Shown: piece after piece, positions 1 through 10,800 of the stretch
Layout: each line of letters begins with the position of its first letter
How positions within the stretch are numbered: the stretch's first letter is position 1
Source of the DNA: Watersipora subatra
Taxonomy: Eukaryota; Bryozoa; Gymnolaemata; Cheilostomatida; Watersiporidae
DNA length: 64,000 nucleotides
Direction of reading: 5' to 3'
NCBI RefSeq assembly: GCF_963576615.1
Contig: NC_088717.1
Span: 53,572,526-53,636,525, forward strand
Notes under the pieces: generated by a model
Told to the model about the DNA's origin: nothing
Databases searched by the model: none
The model's input: the letters and a program-made list of their open reading frames with translations, nothing else
Program-made: the position numbers and the translations under genes

Positions 1-291
1 TAAATGTACACTTATCCACAGCTATAAATATGCATATTTTATGGCTTAGTAAAACAACCAGAAAGAGCCATAAAAAATCTGGTCATGGTACGACCTTCCT
101 TTAATTAAAGAATCGTCGAGACTCACAAAATGTTGTGTTTTGAAACCTACCGAGCTTCTCTTTGACAATGGTTCACCATATAAAAAAGATAACTATGTAA
201 AGTTACAAGATAAAACAAAGTACTTTTTGCGTAAAACGAATAATATAGTACATAAAAATCTGTGTTAATTTGTTTTCCGCCTTTATTTCAG

Positions 292-539
292 ATGAGCTAG
301 TAACTCTTGGAGGTATACTAGTTGCCTGTACATTTACAAATATGCCCTGTTCTTCCGGTGGCAGTGGCTTTGTACTCACTCTTGCTGTCACCCCTTGTCT
401 ATGCACATGCAGCGCTTGGACTAACTGGGGCACCTGCAGCGCAACCTGCGGCTCAACAGCTACACAAACAAGACTACGTACTTGCAATGCTGATTGTTCA
501 GAACCTACTTTCGCAACACAGGCATGTCCGGGTGTACCA
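292..539 (+). CDS. A1 exon: first visible TSP1 module
   Basis: The acceptor is tatttcag at 284-291 and the donor is GTGAGT from 540. The exon begins with two bases completing a split codon and ends in phase 0. Its 248 bases equal the homologous A2 exon (29769-30016). It carries a short beta-like leader followed by the CSAWTNWGTCSATCGS core. The exon is truncated on neither side. Confidence 0.85.
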
Positions 540-3500
540 GTGAGTGTCTTATTTCAGTTTTTCTTCTAGTTGGAAAACTGACTCCCTTGTATTTAGATTT
601 GATGTAACACTATTTTGTTACCCTCACAAGTTTTTTATATGTTTTAGGAACTATGAAAATTATATTCTTAATACATTTCTTTTAAGCTATAATATGTTCA
701 TTTCAGTCTATGTAAATAAACCGCCAAACTTTGTATCATTAATTACATATTATTATATTATAAATACTAATAAGTAGAAAATTTCACTTACCAGCATTGT
801 CAGTGACTGATAGCAGTTTTTAAAAGAGATACTTGCAACAACAGAAAGAAATGTTTGAAAAAACTCTTAATAACTTGCTGACAGACAGTCTGTGGTGCTG
901 ATGGAACGTGGAACACTTGGGATTCATGGAGTACATGCTCAGTGACTTGTGGTGGATCTGCACAAACTCGTGCGCGCACTTGCAACAGACCAATAGGAGG
1001 AGCTGATTGTGTTGGAATTTCATCAGAGACGCAGAACTGCGCAACGGTAGATAAACATTAGAAATACTGAAATGAAATCTTATCCTACCATGATTAAATC
1101 CCTGAGATAAAACTTCTCTCTGAGATTAGTCTAACATTCTATTGCAAATGTGCGATCAGGTTAGTCGAAACTATAGCGGTTAAATTAGTCACAACCTTTT
1201 GTTCTAATTTGCTTGTGTTCTTGTCATGAATCAGTAAATAGCAACTATTATCTGTCTGTTAAGTATTGCGTTTTTGAGTGCCAATATTTTGTATGTTTCT
1301 GCTTCTAAATTTCTTTAAATTTAGTGCACTTGTAAAAATTATACACGAACAATAAGTAGACGGTTTCATTTATCCACAATCTCAGTGACTGATAGCAATT
1401 TTTAAAGGAACTACTTACAACAACTACAAAAGTGTTTAAAAATTTTTTTGAAAATTTGCTGACAGACAGTCTGTGCTGCTGATGGAACGTGGAACACTTG
1501 GGATTCATGGAGTACATGTTTGGTGACTTGCGGTGGATCTACTCAAACTCGCACGCGCACGTGCAACAGGCCAACAGGAGGAGCTGATTGTGTTGGAATT
1601 TCATCAGAGACGCAGAACTGTGGAACCGTAGATATCAAACTTTTCAACTTTTGAAAACTGATCACATGATTCTTGTCACTGAAATGAAAATAAAAAACTG
1701 GGTTCAGTGAAATTTTGATGTAATTTAATAACCATTAGAAATACTGAAATGAAACGTCTTTTCTCTTAGATTATCTTGCAAATGTGATATCAAGTTTGTT
1801 GAAATTATAGCAGTCAAATTATTCACAGTCTTTTGCTCTAATTCGCTCTTTTTTTGTTGAAAATCAGTAAATAGCAATTATTAGCTGGAACAAATATCCT
1901 TTGAGAATATTGTTTCTGAGAGCCAATATTTTGTATGTCTCTGCTCCTATATCTCCTTATATTTAGTGCATGGGTAACAAGCATACATGAACAAATAACT
2001 TGAATGTTTAGGCTAGCTGTCCTGTTTGTACGTGCAACCCGTGGCAGAACTGGTCAGTTTGTTCCGTTTCCTGTGGTGGAAATGCCTTTCGAACGAGGAC
2101 TAGGACCTGCTCTAACTGCGTCACATTCATGCCTGTAATAGAACAAACAGGTGTCTGCCAAGGAGTTGCAGTAAGTACCACTCTGTTGTTGCATTGAATC
2201 TTATCCGTTTGGAGTTTAACAAACTAGCAAAAGTGTGTATTGGTGTCTTTTTAACAACAGTTGTCAGAGGATCAGCAATTAGAAAAAAGATGGCACTGTA
2301 AATTGTCACAATGTTTTCTAAGGGATTGAGTAGTTGTTCTTGTATCAGTTACTTTAAAGGTTGGCTTGCAATAAAATTCACATTACAGTTATTTGGTACC
2401 AAAAGATTCACCATGTCTGACTCTGTAGTGTTGTAAGTGCCAAATATGTGGAAATGTGATTACAAGCTCTTAAAAGCTCAAAAATGAAAAACCGCCGTAC
2501 ATTGGAATCTTTTTATTTCGATGACGTATCCATGAAATTTGGTTATTTTCTTGTCACGTATGTTCTCATGTGAATTGAAAAGCCAATAAAAAGCTCAATG
2601 TAAAACTTATCGTAGCACTAGTTTATGACAAGCACTTCGGGTTTGACCGAAGACCCCGTATCAAATATAGATGCTCACTACTTTACAGTTTTGTTTCGGC
2701 CTGGTCTAATCGGCAAGTCGTAATCTGATCATGTGACCCAATTCTTCGCAAATAGTTTTTGCATTTATGTCATGATTATCAGACAATGATATGTACTCCT
2801 TCAAGCTAAGGCTAAAAAATTAAATGAATTTTTACAGTAAGTTATAAGGTATCACTGCTAAAAGTGACAGCATTACAATGATGATAAAACAGACGCGTAA
2901 GAACAATAGACATGGTTTTATTGAATGCGTGAAGTATATTTGTGAAAATATTTCGACAAATAAGGTTGCATGAAAGTGTAAAGAGAAACCATCTCTCACA
3001 ATTACGTCACATTTGAGCCGTTTTGGAAAGAGAATCCAAACTACGGCGGTTTCGTGTGGCTGCGATTAACTGTTCGTTTTTGAGCTTTTAAGATATTGTA
3101 ATCACATTTCCACATATGTGGCACTTACAACACAACAGAGTAAGACATGGTGAATCTTTTGATACCAAATAACTGTAATGTGAATTTTATTGCAAGTCAA
3201 CCTGTAAGAACACGCAACAGTATGATCTCTCAGAAGTAATTGTATAATTTATTACCCAAAATTCAATTATGAAATAGACTTACTTTTACGTTCACTTGGA
3301 TTATATTAGTGCAAAATTGTTTTAGCTGTTGCAATTGTGAACACAACAAGAAATATGGTTGTGCTCCAAGTAAACAACAGATATCATCAGAATAACTCAA
3401 AAAAAATTACTTTACAAACATATTTTATAAGGTTGATCTTACATGTTTCATTTGCTGTCAGTTTTATATTATAGTCCTAACAATTTTCTACCTGTTTTAC

Positions 3501-4934
3501 ACAACCCAGAGTAGATAAAAGCCAACTGAAAAAAAAAGTTTTTGCTAACGTGGTTTTTAATAAACGCAAACTTGCAAAAGTAAGAAATCTCTTACCTATA
3601 TATATAAATATGAATAGTTTGTCCAGCTACAGCGATTAGCATGTAGCAATGACCAATCAGTATCGCAGGATTTGACCTTGGAACTTCCCGATCACTAGGC
3701 AATTTCTTAACCAATTAAGCTGCGCAAGATGCACTGAATTAGTCGCGCAATATGAGTCGTTTTCAGGGTTGAAATACGCCTAACACTCTGCCTTATGCAA
3801 TGCCACTAAAGCTTGTTTTTACAGATCAAATTAGGAAGTTTACTAGCTCACTCAAATTGGCCATTGGTAATGTGCCAGGCTAATGGCAAGTGGCAGTCAA
3901 CTACATTACCTGCCACTGTTTATAAGCTGTTTTTAGTACTCGTGCAACGTCCGTCATTCAGTTAGTTTTGCCATAGAATGCATGCAAACAGCCCCGTGCT
4001 GAAATGTTTTTAACTCTATTAAATAACTATTAGGCTTAATTTAAAACATTTCATAAAAATAAAATGCAATGGGAGACGTCTCTCCTTTTCTGGAGATGCT
4101 AGTTCAACACTTATTACATCAAAGATCTATTAAAGCTTTACACTATTACTTGTACTTAAACAGGCAGAGTGTCCAATGGATGGAATGTGGACACAGTGGG
4201 ACAACTGGAGCACATGTCCGGTAACCTGTGGAAGTTCAAGCCAATCTAGAATGAGAATCTGCACTGATCCAACCGCAGGAGGTCAAGATTGCCCCGGTTC
4301 ATCACAAGAAAGCAGACCCTGTAACCAGGTATGCAAGAAACAGATTCATACAGGAGTATTGTTGTAGGATAATCTTCTAAGAAAAAATTTATTGTGCACA
4401 AACTAAAACATCTTTTGCAAACGTTGTTTTTAAAAAAAACTTATTATAAAGTAAATGTACATTGCTGTTCCAAGTACGCTAACATCACAAACTAATGCTC
4501 TCAGAGTCTCTAGCTACTATACGATACTTTACAAGATGACTTCTAACACACTTGACTGGTACCTTGGTTTCATTGCAAATCTACAGCAGAACTAGAACTT
4601 GCTCTGTATTAGATATGAAAGTTTTTGTAGGAACAATAGACAGCATCTACATGTACATGTATATAATATTCAAACGAATAATATAGCCTTACAATTATGA
4701 TCTCATACTGCTTCAGTAGCTTCATACATAAACAAAAATTTGTTGAAGAACTTTTGCTAAATTACGTTTGTTTCTAATACGCAGGCTGCTTGTCCAAATC
4801 CAACATTTCCTCCCGGTCGCCGAGGCAACAGAAGGCGGGGTGGAAGGAGGAGACGAAACAGAAATAGAGGAAGGCGGAGAGGATGCAGAGCTACAGCTTT
4901 ACGGAGAGCTTGCAGAAGTGCTAGAAGAGGTTGA
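292..4934 (+). CDS. A1: secreted TSP1-repeat protein, 5'-incomplete, premature stop in tail
   Basis: Six exons are visible: 292-539, 885-1046, 1466-1627, 2012-2170, 4164-4328 and 4785-4934, all GT-AG and in continuous frame. They encode five TSP1 modules, with motifs such as WTNWGTCSATCG, WNTWDSWSTCSVTCGG and WTQWDNWSTCPVTCG (WxxW C-mannosylation-type Trp plus six Cys), then a basic tail. Exons 885-1046 and 1466-1627 are tandem duplicates. The tail stops at TGA 4932-4934, where paralogue A2 has an Arg codon; beyond it the frame still reads ARAACIARQCG and a TAA, so about 12 residues including two Cys are lost. Exons corresponding to A2's first four would lie left of the window. TSP1 modules are normally extracellular, binding glycans or matrix; the specific role is unknown. 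The gene may be functional with a shortened tail or an early-stage pseudogene; I saw no other lesion. Confidence 0.82.
885..1046 (+). CDS. A1 exon: TSP1 module, tandem copy a
   Basis: The acceptor is gctgacag before 885 and the donor is GTAGAT. The exon is 162 bases with phase 0 at both ends. It reads TVCGADGTWNTWDSWSTC and onward, with six Cys. A second acceptor-like cag four bases downstream would break the frame, so 885 is preferred. It is a near-duplicate of 1466-1627. Confidence 0.85.
1466..1627 (+). CDS. A1 exon: TSP1 module, tandem copy b
   Basis: Same length, phase, acceptor context and donor (GTAGAT) as 885-1046, with a few substitutions such as TVCAADGTW in place of TVCGADGTW. A2 has only one such exon (29260-29421). 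Flanking intron sequence is duplicated with it. Confidence 0.85.
2012..2170 (+). CDS. A1 exon: TSP1 module
   Basis: Acceptor tgtttag, donor GTAAGT; 159 bases, phase 0-0. It reads ASCPVCTCNPWQNWSVCSV and onward. The A2 counterpart is 28742-28900, same length. The spacing after the third Cys differs from the other modules (CSNCVTFMPV), so this is a divergent TSP1. Confidence 0.85.
2358..3203. mobile_element. TTAA-flanked long-inverted-repeat element, copy C1
   Basis: The start (aggttggcttgcaataaaa) and the end are reverse complements for roughly 190 bp, imperfectly. The left flank is TTAA (2354-2357); the right flank is degenerate (GTAA, 3204-3207). No transposase frame is visible, so it is non-autonomous. 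It sits in an A1 intron. Further copies are at 53094-53967 and 56489-57366, with a fragment at 27317-27495. Confidence 0.8.
3600..3990 (-). mobile_element. tRNA-headed SINE-like repeat, copy E1
   Basis: Read on the minus strand, 3740-3650 resembles a tRNA gene with an A-box-like AGCTTAATTGGTTAAG and a B-box-like GGTCAAATCC. The segment 3765-3985 is homologous to 11735-12045 (shared ggcaagtggca, caactacattacctgc and tgtttataagctg). It lies in an A1 intron. The SINE call rests on the promoter-like boxes. Confidence 0.5.
4164..4328 (+). CDS. A1 exon: last TSP1 module
   Basis: Acceptor ttaaacag, donor GTATGC; 165 bases, phase 0-0. It reads AECPMDGMWTQWDNWSTC and onward. The A2 counterpart is 27814-27978, same length and over 90% similar by eye. 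Confidence 0.87.
4785..4934 (+). CDS. A1 terminal exon: Arg-rich tail, truncated by TGA
   Basis: Acceptor tacgcag. It encodes AACPNPTFPPGRRGNRRRGG and further Arg/Gly/Asn-rich residues, then stops at 4932-4934. Homology to the A2 terminal exon continues past the stop to a TAA at 4968-4970, so the stop is a nonsense change. No canonical AATAAA is seen just downstream. An acidic open frame (4768-4983) on the same strand is the wrong frame. Confidence 0.82.
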   Translation, partial: AACPNPTFPPGRRGNRRRGGRRRRNRNRGRRRGCRATALRRACRSARRG

Positions 4935-5329
4935 GCAAGAGCAGCCTGCATTGCTAGACAGTGTGGATAACCTAAAACTTTAGTTGTAAAATATAGCAAA
5001 TATTCAGTACAAATTTCAAGAGTAAAATAATATTTTACTTTTAGATTTTTACTCTTGAAATACTATATTATAGTAGACATGTGGTGAGGATTTTTAATAT
5101 TACTACACTCTAATGTTTTAGCATCTTACATTTAAGTTTATATAAAGTATATCATTAATAGTATCCATCACCTTAACATATCTTAAGGTGATGGTATAAA
5201 ATATTTCTATTTTGAACTTTTATGAAGTTAGTTTTTAACGACGCATGAAACCAATAATTATTGCTTATATTACTACAAAATTTGCAATATTAAAGAATTT
5301 ACTATACATAGCTTGAGAATGTTTACTTT
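4935..5329. other. A1 3' flank
   Basis: AT-rich sequence colinear (inverted) with 26490-26760. A small palindrome (caccttaacatatcttaaggtg) lies near 5168-5190. There is no gene. Confidence 0.6.
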
Positions 5330-5520
5330 TTTCTGAACATTACATCTACACACTTACTCTTCACTGAACATTATTACATCTACATACTTACTCTTTACTG
5401 AACATTACATCTACACACTTACACTTTACTAAAGATTTCCTCTACAAACTTACTCTTTACTGAACATTACATCTACACATTTACTCTTTACTGAACATTA
5501 CCTTTACATACTTACACCAT
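5330..5520. repeat. 31-bp-type minisatellite, short array (~6 copies)
   Basis: Repeats of ctgaacattacatctacaca with cttactcttta. This is the reverse complement of the ~49-copy array at 33425-34960. The unique-looking flank (5520-5625) also matches 33330-33410 inverted, so the two loci share an origin. Confidence 0.8.
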
Positions 5521-5639
5521 AACAAGTCCCTGTATCGAAGCTTGTCTGTACAGTCATTTCATTGGCTACTTTTGATTTCTCATAGCTTCACTGATTTACA
5601 TTTAAGTAACCAACAAACAGTCTGTATGTACTTGGTGAC

Positions 5640-6905
5640 AGAAATACATGTATTTGTAGTACAAGCGTTTAAAAGAATCTATTTATACTCGCTTATATAA
5701 AGATTTAGTTTTTAAATTCTTCAGTAACTGAAAAACAAACATGAGTTTGTCATCATGATAATCAACACAGTGTTCTTTCTAAAAACAGAAATAGTACATT
5801 ATCTACATATGGTTCAATTTACATTTAATACATGCATGTGCGCATCTATGTATGTTTACCACTGTTGCAAGATACACCCACACCTTATTAGCCCGATAAA
5901 AGTAAGTAAGTCGGTGGCTTCTCAGGTAAAAATGATTGGTAACAAAGTTGCTGATAAAGCCTGAAACTATGAAGGCGTACAGAGACAAGATTAAATAGAG
6001 TATTTTACATGTCTGAACAGCTTTTGGCTTAGGATAAATACAGTTGACTGCAATTAATAAAAACAAAACAGAGTTGTCTTCTCCTGTTTATTAAGAGCGC
6101 GACTTCCAAGCTAATGCAGTTTTATATTGCTACCATTAGCATTAATTTTTTCAAAAAATTTTCCTAATTTGGTTACAAGCAGCGAGAGGATTTGAACAAT
6201 ATACTTATAAAAAGATTTCTGCCCATTGTCCTGCTTACTGTTTAAAATTATGTTTTAGTGAAACAAAGTAGATTCAGTAAGTCTAGTTTCTTATTAAAAC
6301 AAAAGCATAATACAAATATTGAAATTTGAAAGGAAGAAAAAGAATAACTGGCCCTTTATTTCATATAAAAAATCAATTTTAAAATTCATCAGAGCTATTG
6401 CAGAGTGTAGACATAAAGTAACCATAAATAAACCAGTAATAATGAATAATTAAGTCTGTATTAGCTATGTATTTGGATGAGTAGTGCGGCTGCATAGCCT
6501 AACATCACTAATACAAAATTTAATATGATATATATACACAGAATACTATAAAATATTTTATAACTATATAGCGGCAAAACAATCATTATGATAGTTTTTC
6601 TGTCATCGTGATTATTTACCAATTTTTTCTAGACTTATTACTTATAGACAGTCAGAGTTGTCTGTTCTTTCCAAACCCAGTTTAAAGCAACTACCAGTTT
6701 CCATGAACATGGAAAGTAAATACATACAGTCAGAAGCCTGGGTATTACAAGTTATCTAGCCTGTCTTGACAAACTGTTGTTTTTGTGGAGTTGTCGCAAA
6801 AACAACAGTTTGTCAAGACTGGCTACAAGTTATCTAACAAATAACAGAAGCTCATGCAATTAGCCTACTTACTTAATCTTCAGATTATTGCAGAATCATC
6901 TATTA
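5640..6905. other. Non-coding arm sequence
   Basis: No gene is seen. It is homologous, inverted, to 19141-21540 in pieces. At 6764-6820 there is a hairpin: agcctgtcttgacaaactgt and its near-complement acagtttgtcaagactggct, separated by a short loop. Confidence 0.6.
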
Positions 6906-8339
6906 TCTATCTATTATCAGCTTTGATAACTTCCTTACACCTTTTCGGCATGCTCTCCACCAATCGCGCCAAGCGGTCGTGAGTAATTACTCGATGCCAA
7001 GCATTGATTACCTCTTCAATCAATTTTGCTTTAGTGGTTGGCTTGTTCCTTGCTATAATGATGCCAATTTGGTGCCAAAGGTTCTCAATGGGGTTTATGT
7101 CTGGTGACTGGGCTGGCCAGGGAAGCAATCGAACATTCTTAGTTTGGCACCAATCCTTAACTTTTTTGCTGTGTGACAAGGCGCGTTGTCATGCTGGAAA
7201 ATCCATTCATTGCTGTCAGCCCCATAGAGATCTTTTGCTTGGGGTAGCATTCCTTTTTCCAGAACTTTTAAACACTTTTCAGCATTCATTCTTCCCTTGC
7301 AAACTTCTAATTGACCTGGTCCTTTCATGGAGAAGCATCCCCAAATCATTACTGAAGTTGCACACTTGACGGTAGGCAGAAGGCACTCGGGTTTGTACTC
7401 TTCACCAGTTCTTCTAACATGAATCTGACCAGCATGATTTTGTGCTGTAAAGTTTGATTCATCACTAAAAATGACCTTAGACCATTGCTCAACTGTCCAA
7501 TGTTGGTGCTCTTTTGCCCATTCTAAACGCCTCTATCTGTGAACTTCGGTGAGAAACGGCTTTTTGCGTGGTTTGCAGCCTTTGAGTTCGTTTCTTAGTA
7601 GAACTCTTCTGATTGTAGAAGGGCAGACGTCTTTACCAGTAGACTCCTTCAGTTCTCTACACAATTCTACACTGTTAAAGATGTAGTTGCGTCAAAATTT
7701 AAGTTGATCTTAAAAGAAAGCATTTTTTTTCTCTATCAGTTGATATGTTGTTTGTTGTGTTACGCGATCGCATTGCCAAGATATTTGAAGATTAAAACCG
7801 AAAAAATCTGATCACCGTAAAAACGCTCAGGCCACAAAAACGTGCCCAGCCTCGCCAAAAATGATGTCACGCGTTTGGCAACCTCTCTCTATCTCTCGTA
7901 TTCACATCGGCTATTTGCGATAAAGGTCTAGTCTTACGCGGCTCTATTGGCATATATCTTATTTTGTATTTGCTCGTGTTGGCTAGAATACAATTTTAAA
8001 TCCTGCTACAGATGCATTATTATGAATGTTTAAAAGGCCTCAAATAACGAAAATTGAAAGTTTGTTCTACTCACTTTCTCCAAATGTTGTGTAAACATTT
8101 GGGTACCGACTACCAATTCTACCGGTCTACGGTAATTCTGTCTAGTCACTTTACGTAGAACGCGGTCTTTGTATCAGCACAGTTCTGCAGCTACCCATAT
8201 AAACGATATACAGCCTCCCATAAGCCCCGCCCACATTATGTCGCCTATTACCTATTGCCTACGTACTAGTTTCTTACTAGTTTCTTACTACTAGCAAGCC
8301 ACCTCTTTGAAAAGAATATAGACAGGGATAGAGTTTTAA

Positions 8340-8430
8340 GGATGAGAAGTCTGCTGCAAACTGGATTTGAACTCACATTCTCCAGTTCTGCGGACACCCA
8401 TATACCATATCCGATTCACTACAATATTCT
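8340..8430 (-). other. tRNA-like / B-box-like segment inside the TTAA element
   Basis: The minus strand carries GTGAGTTCAAATCCAG preceded by a tRNA-arm-like TCCGCAGAACTGGAGAATG. It could be a nested SINE head or chance. No complete cloverleaf was assembled. Confidence 0.25.
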
Positions 8431-9148
8431 GCAAATCATGTTTTGCATTATCTTCAACAATATTATTTTATTATATAATTTTTACAAGCAAAAATATTTT
8501 CATCTCGGCATAAAGCTTTTATTAAAAATATTCATCAAGTCGTGGCCACTCACATAGTATTAGCTGATACAATAAGACAAATTCATCTACTGCAACAAAC
8601 TCAAACAAAACATCATCCAGCACGCATCAAGTCTTGCTTTCTCCTTTATAGCAGTTTCCACACTGACAAAGCTTCTTCGGCTGGTGGGACGACATAAACA
8701 TTCTGTAATCAGTAAAACAAGTAAATGTAAACAAAGTAGATGCAATAAATATGTCATTCATAGATATGTCATTCTAAAGCGTATCTATTGACAGCTTCCA
8801 AATTGGGAGTTAAATAGATTGCGAGTGTAATTTTAAAAACAAATAAACATTTAATAAAGGCACAAGTACGCCAAGCCAACGATTCGAAGCTTTGGTTCTG
8901 GAAATTAAAGATTTGCAATGATCAATCGATTTTACCCACTTCCTACGTGTGACAATAATTTGTAATCATGACTCTAATTTACCAAAGAAAATTCGAAAAA
9001 AATATTATAGCTAGGTAAAACGGCAGATAAGCTATGAAACGATGATTGGAGATAGCAAAGAATTATCATTTTATTAATTAGTATATGTATTTATGACTAT
9101 AAAAAATATTACATTTACTAAAGTATAGAAAACTCTATGTTAATTTAC

Positions 9149-9280
9149 CCCCATTCTGTCTTCTTCTGCAGCAAAACGCTGCTGACGCCTGTCAGCTTTG
9201 GCCATAGGCTGTCTACTCTAATCTTTTACTAAACGTTGCTCAGATAACTCTGAGTAGCGGTCGCTCGAACTTGAAGCCAT
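9149..9280 (-). pseudogene. Possible vestigial first exon of the TTAA element
   Basis: From ATG at 9280 the minus strand reads MASSSSDRYSELSEQRLVKD, a TAG, then SRQPMAKADRRQQRFAAEED and RMG in the same frame, ending at a donor-like GGG|GTAAAT. That is 44 codons in phase 0. A TATA-like TTTATATAGACC lies about 130 bases upstream. The composition looks protein-coding, unlike its surroundings. I do not recognise the family. Confidence 0.3.
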
Positions 9281-10488
9281 TTTAAAACTATGTATAACTT
9301 AGTAATTGTTGAAACGCGTTGAATCAGTAACGATGAGCATGAATTCTCTAGCGATGAGAATCTTCGAGATCACAGACAACGCGTTTTACGAGTGATAACA
9401 TTTATTACGGTCTATATAAAAATTTCGCGATTGTGATTGGCTAACGAAGCGACCTCATATTTATCGCTCGTGGTTTCGTTTCAGAAAACAAGCTGGTGAC
9501 GTCACGAAATTGGCACCCGCTGGAACGTGAGCTTTTTAAAAGAGGGCCTCATTCAAACGCATATATCTCTGGACAGGTTTGGTCTACAAAGACAAAAATG
9601 GCATCAAATTGTAGCTGATGTTTTAGCCTTTTATGGGTCCTAATTTCATTTTTGACGCAACTACATCTTTAAGGCGCCGATTTCTTGTGCTAAGTTGCAC
9701 TAATGTTTATTCTGCACCGAGCGTAACTGTCTTTTTTCGTCCTCTACCCTTTCTTTCCTGTAAGTCATCTTGCTCACCAAACCATTTGATGGTGTTACAA
9801 ACAGTACTTCTAGCAACATTTACTTCTTTGGCAATCTCCCGATGTGATTTGTCTTCTTGGTAAAGGTGTACGATGACTGCTCGCTTTGCTTCTGTAAGAT
9901 GACGAGGCTTGATGTCGATGTTTGACTGAATGAATCTACCAACGCTAGAAGTTCACTTTTATAGCAAGTTAGCAACTTCAAAGACAAATTATTCTGTTGT
10001 GCAAAACGTAACGACATGAGGATTGTTTCACACAACGTCTTTGATCTGAGTAGCATCACTGCTTCAAGTTTGAACATAAATAAAATAGAGGTTTAATTTT
10101 ATTCAAAATGAGTGAAAATGCCAAAAATAATTGCTAACCTTGACTCTCTCTAAAACTTATCTAACATTGTTGCTTTAAACTAAAATTAGTTTCATCAAGT
10201 TCTACTCATTCTAAGCTTTCTTTCGATGTATACTATGTCTAGGTTCTACTCAATAACAAGAGCCTAATGAGGGATTTAATCACCTTGAGTGCTGAGCACT
10301 AGCAATGACCAAGTTTTATAAGGTGGTCCATTTATTTTTCACACCACTGTAAGTATTCAAACTGTCAGTTAACAAAAACTGAAAAATTAAATTTCAAGTA
10401 TTTTGACACATAGAAATTTCAGAAGAACAAAGCTAGTTTTCAGCAGTTTGTTTCTTGTTTTTTATCACCTGGCGGTGTTGCCCGGGTG

Positions 10489-10800
10489 ATGAAAAAGTCT
10501 TTGTACGGAAAGTTGATTTATATTTAACATATAACAATATTTGCCATTCTAACTTTCAAATTACATATCATGAGAAAAGTTTTTTGTTTAGTTGAAATAA
10601 ATTAGGAGAAAAATAAAAACAGCTGTTAAGGTTTTCAAACTTTGTCAAACAACTGTAACTTGCAAACTTCATAATTTCAGAGATGTGTTTCATTGAAATA
10701 AATTAGGATGAAAAAGTAAAATGTAAAGCTGTTTAAATGTAAATCCTTAAGCAAGAAGTAATGGCAAAATATAGTCTGTTTTGTTACGAATCCAATGAAA
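10489..10800 (+). repeat. Dispersed repeat family B, copy 1
   Basis: It starts with a cggtgttgcccgggtgatg head, then aaagtctttgtacgg, tatttaacatataacaa, gccattctaactttcaaa and gaaataaattaggagaaaaa. Other copies are at 18575-18995, 22005-22140, 34968-35160, 51840-52240 and 58215-58535. There is no coding frame. Confidence 0.7.

Larger units (their letters stand above)
790..1960 (+). repeat. Tandem segmental duplication (~0.6 kb unit) carrying a TSP1 exon
   Basis: The block from about 800 to 1370 is repeated from about 1383 to 1960. Shared parts are the upstream cagtgactgatagca stretch, the 162-base exon, and the downstream attagaaatactgaaatgaaa and gccaatattttgtatgt stretches. The duplication adds one symmetric (0-0) exon without disturbing the reading frame. 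Confidence 0.75.
7679..9668. mobile_element. 1,990-bp TTAA-flanked DNA transposon with 19-bp inverted ends
   Basis: The left end agatgtagttgcgtcaaaa (7679-7697) is the exact reverse complement of the right end (9650-9668). Both are flanked by TTAA (7675-7678 and 9669-9672). The insertion interrupts the Tc1 transposase. A TTAA duplication is the hallmark of piggyBac-like insertion, but the termini are not the usual CCC-type ones and I see no transposase, so the superfamily is inferred only from the target site. Confidence 0.88.
6907..9920 (-). pseudogene. Tc1-type DD34E transposase, broken
   Basis: Minus-strand reading order: helix-turn-helix domain at 9920-9670 (HLTEAKRAVIVHLYQEDKSH, then HREIAKEVNVARSTVCNTIKW); then, past the inserted element, the catalytic domain at 7674-6907. 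Catalytic motifs are FSDESNF (first Asp), FQHDNAPCHTAK (second Asp) and SPDINPIENLW (Asp-34-Glu region). Lesions are an in-frame TAG after EVHR at about 7534, a one-base loss in an A-run at about 7162-7167 that shifts frame after CHTAKK, a stop in the linker, and the 1,990-bp insertion. It is clearly non-functional. The cut-and-paste family is certain; the subfamily is not determined. Confidence 0.88.
6906..10349 (-). mobile_element. Tc1/mariner element relic, 3' end truncated
   Basis: The 5' terminus (minus-strand sense) is intact: CAGTGGTGTGAAAAATAAAT ends at 10349, flanked by TA at 10350-10351. At the other end the element stops at about 6906, just after the transposase stop codon, with no matching terminal repeat. 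The right arm of the duplication has the empty site at 19131-19141, which fixes both edges to within a few bases. A second transposon (7679-9668) is inserted inside it. Confidence 0.85.
1..10790 (+). repeat. Left arm of large inverted duplication
   Basis: This segment matches, in reverse complement, the stretch 18640-30300. Colinear anchors are: A1 exons with A2 exons; 5215-5325 with 26500-26620; 5640-6100 with 21120-21540; 6120-6350 with 20770-21000; 6840-6900 with 19141-19200; and 10350-10480 with 19000-19135. The arm continues beyond the left edge, since base 1 already lies in the intron that precedes A2's fifth exon. Differences between arms are an inserted Tc1 relic at 6906-10349 and a short minisatellite at 5330-5520 here, against about 5 kb extra in the other arm. 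Boundaries are approximate because I aligned by eye. Confidence 0.8.

Noticed and set aside
4768-4983. 71-codon acidic frame (GGDETEIEEGGEDAELQLYG)
   Set aside because: It is the wrong frame of the A1 Arg-rich exon. The Arg frame is supported by phase, acceptor site and the A2 copy.
7004-7369. 121-codon plus-strand frame with a membrane-like start
   Set aside because: Antisense of the Tc1 transposase catalytic region.
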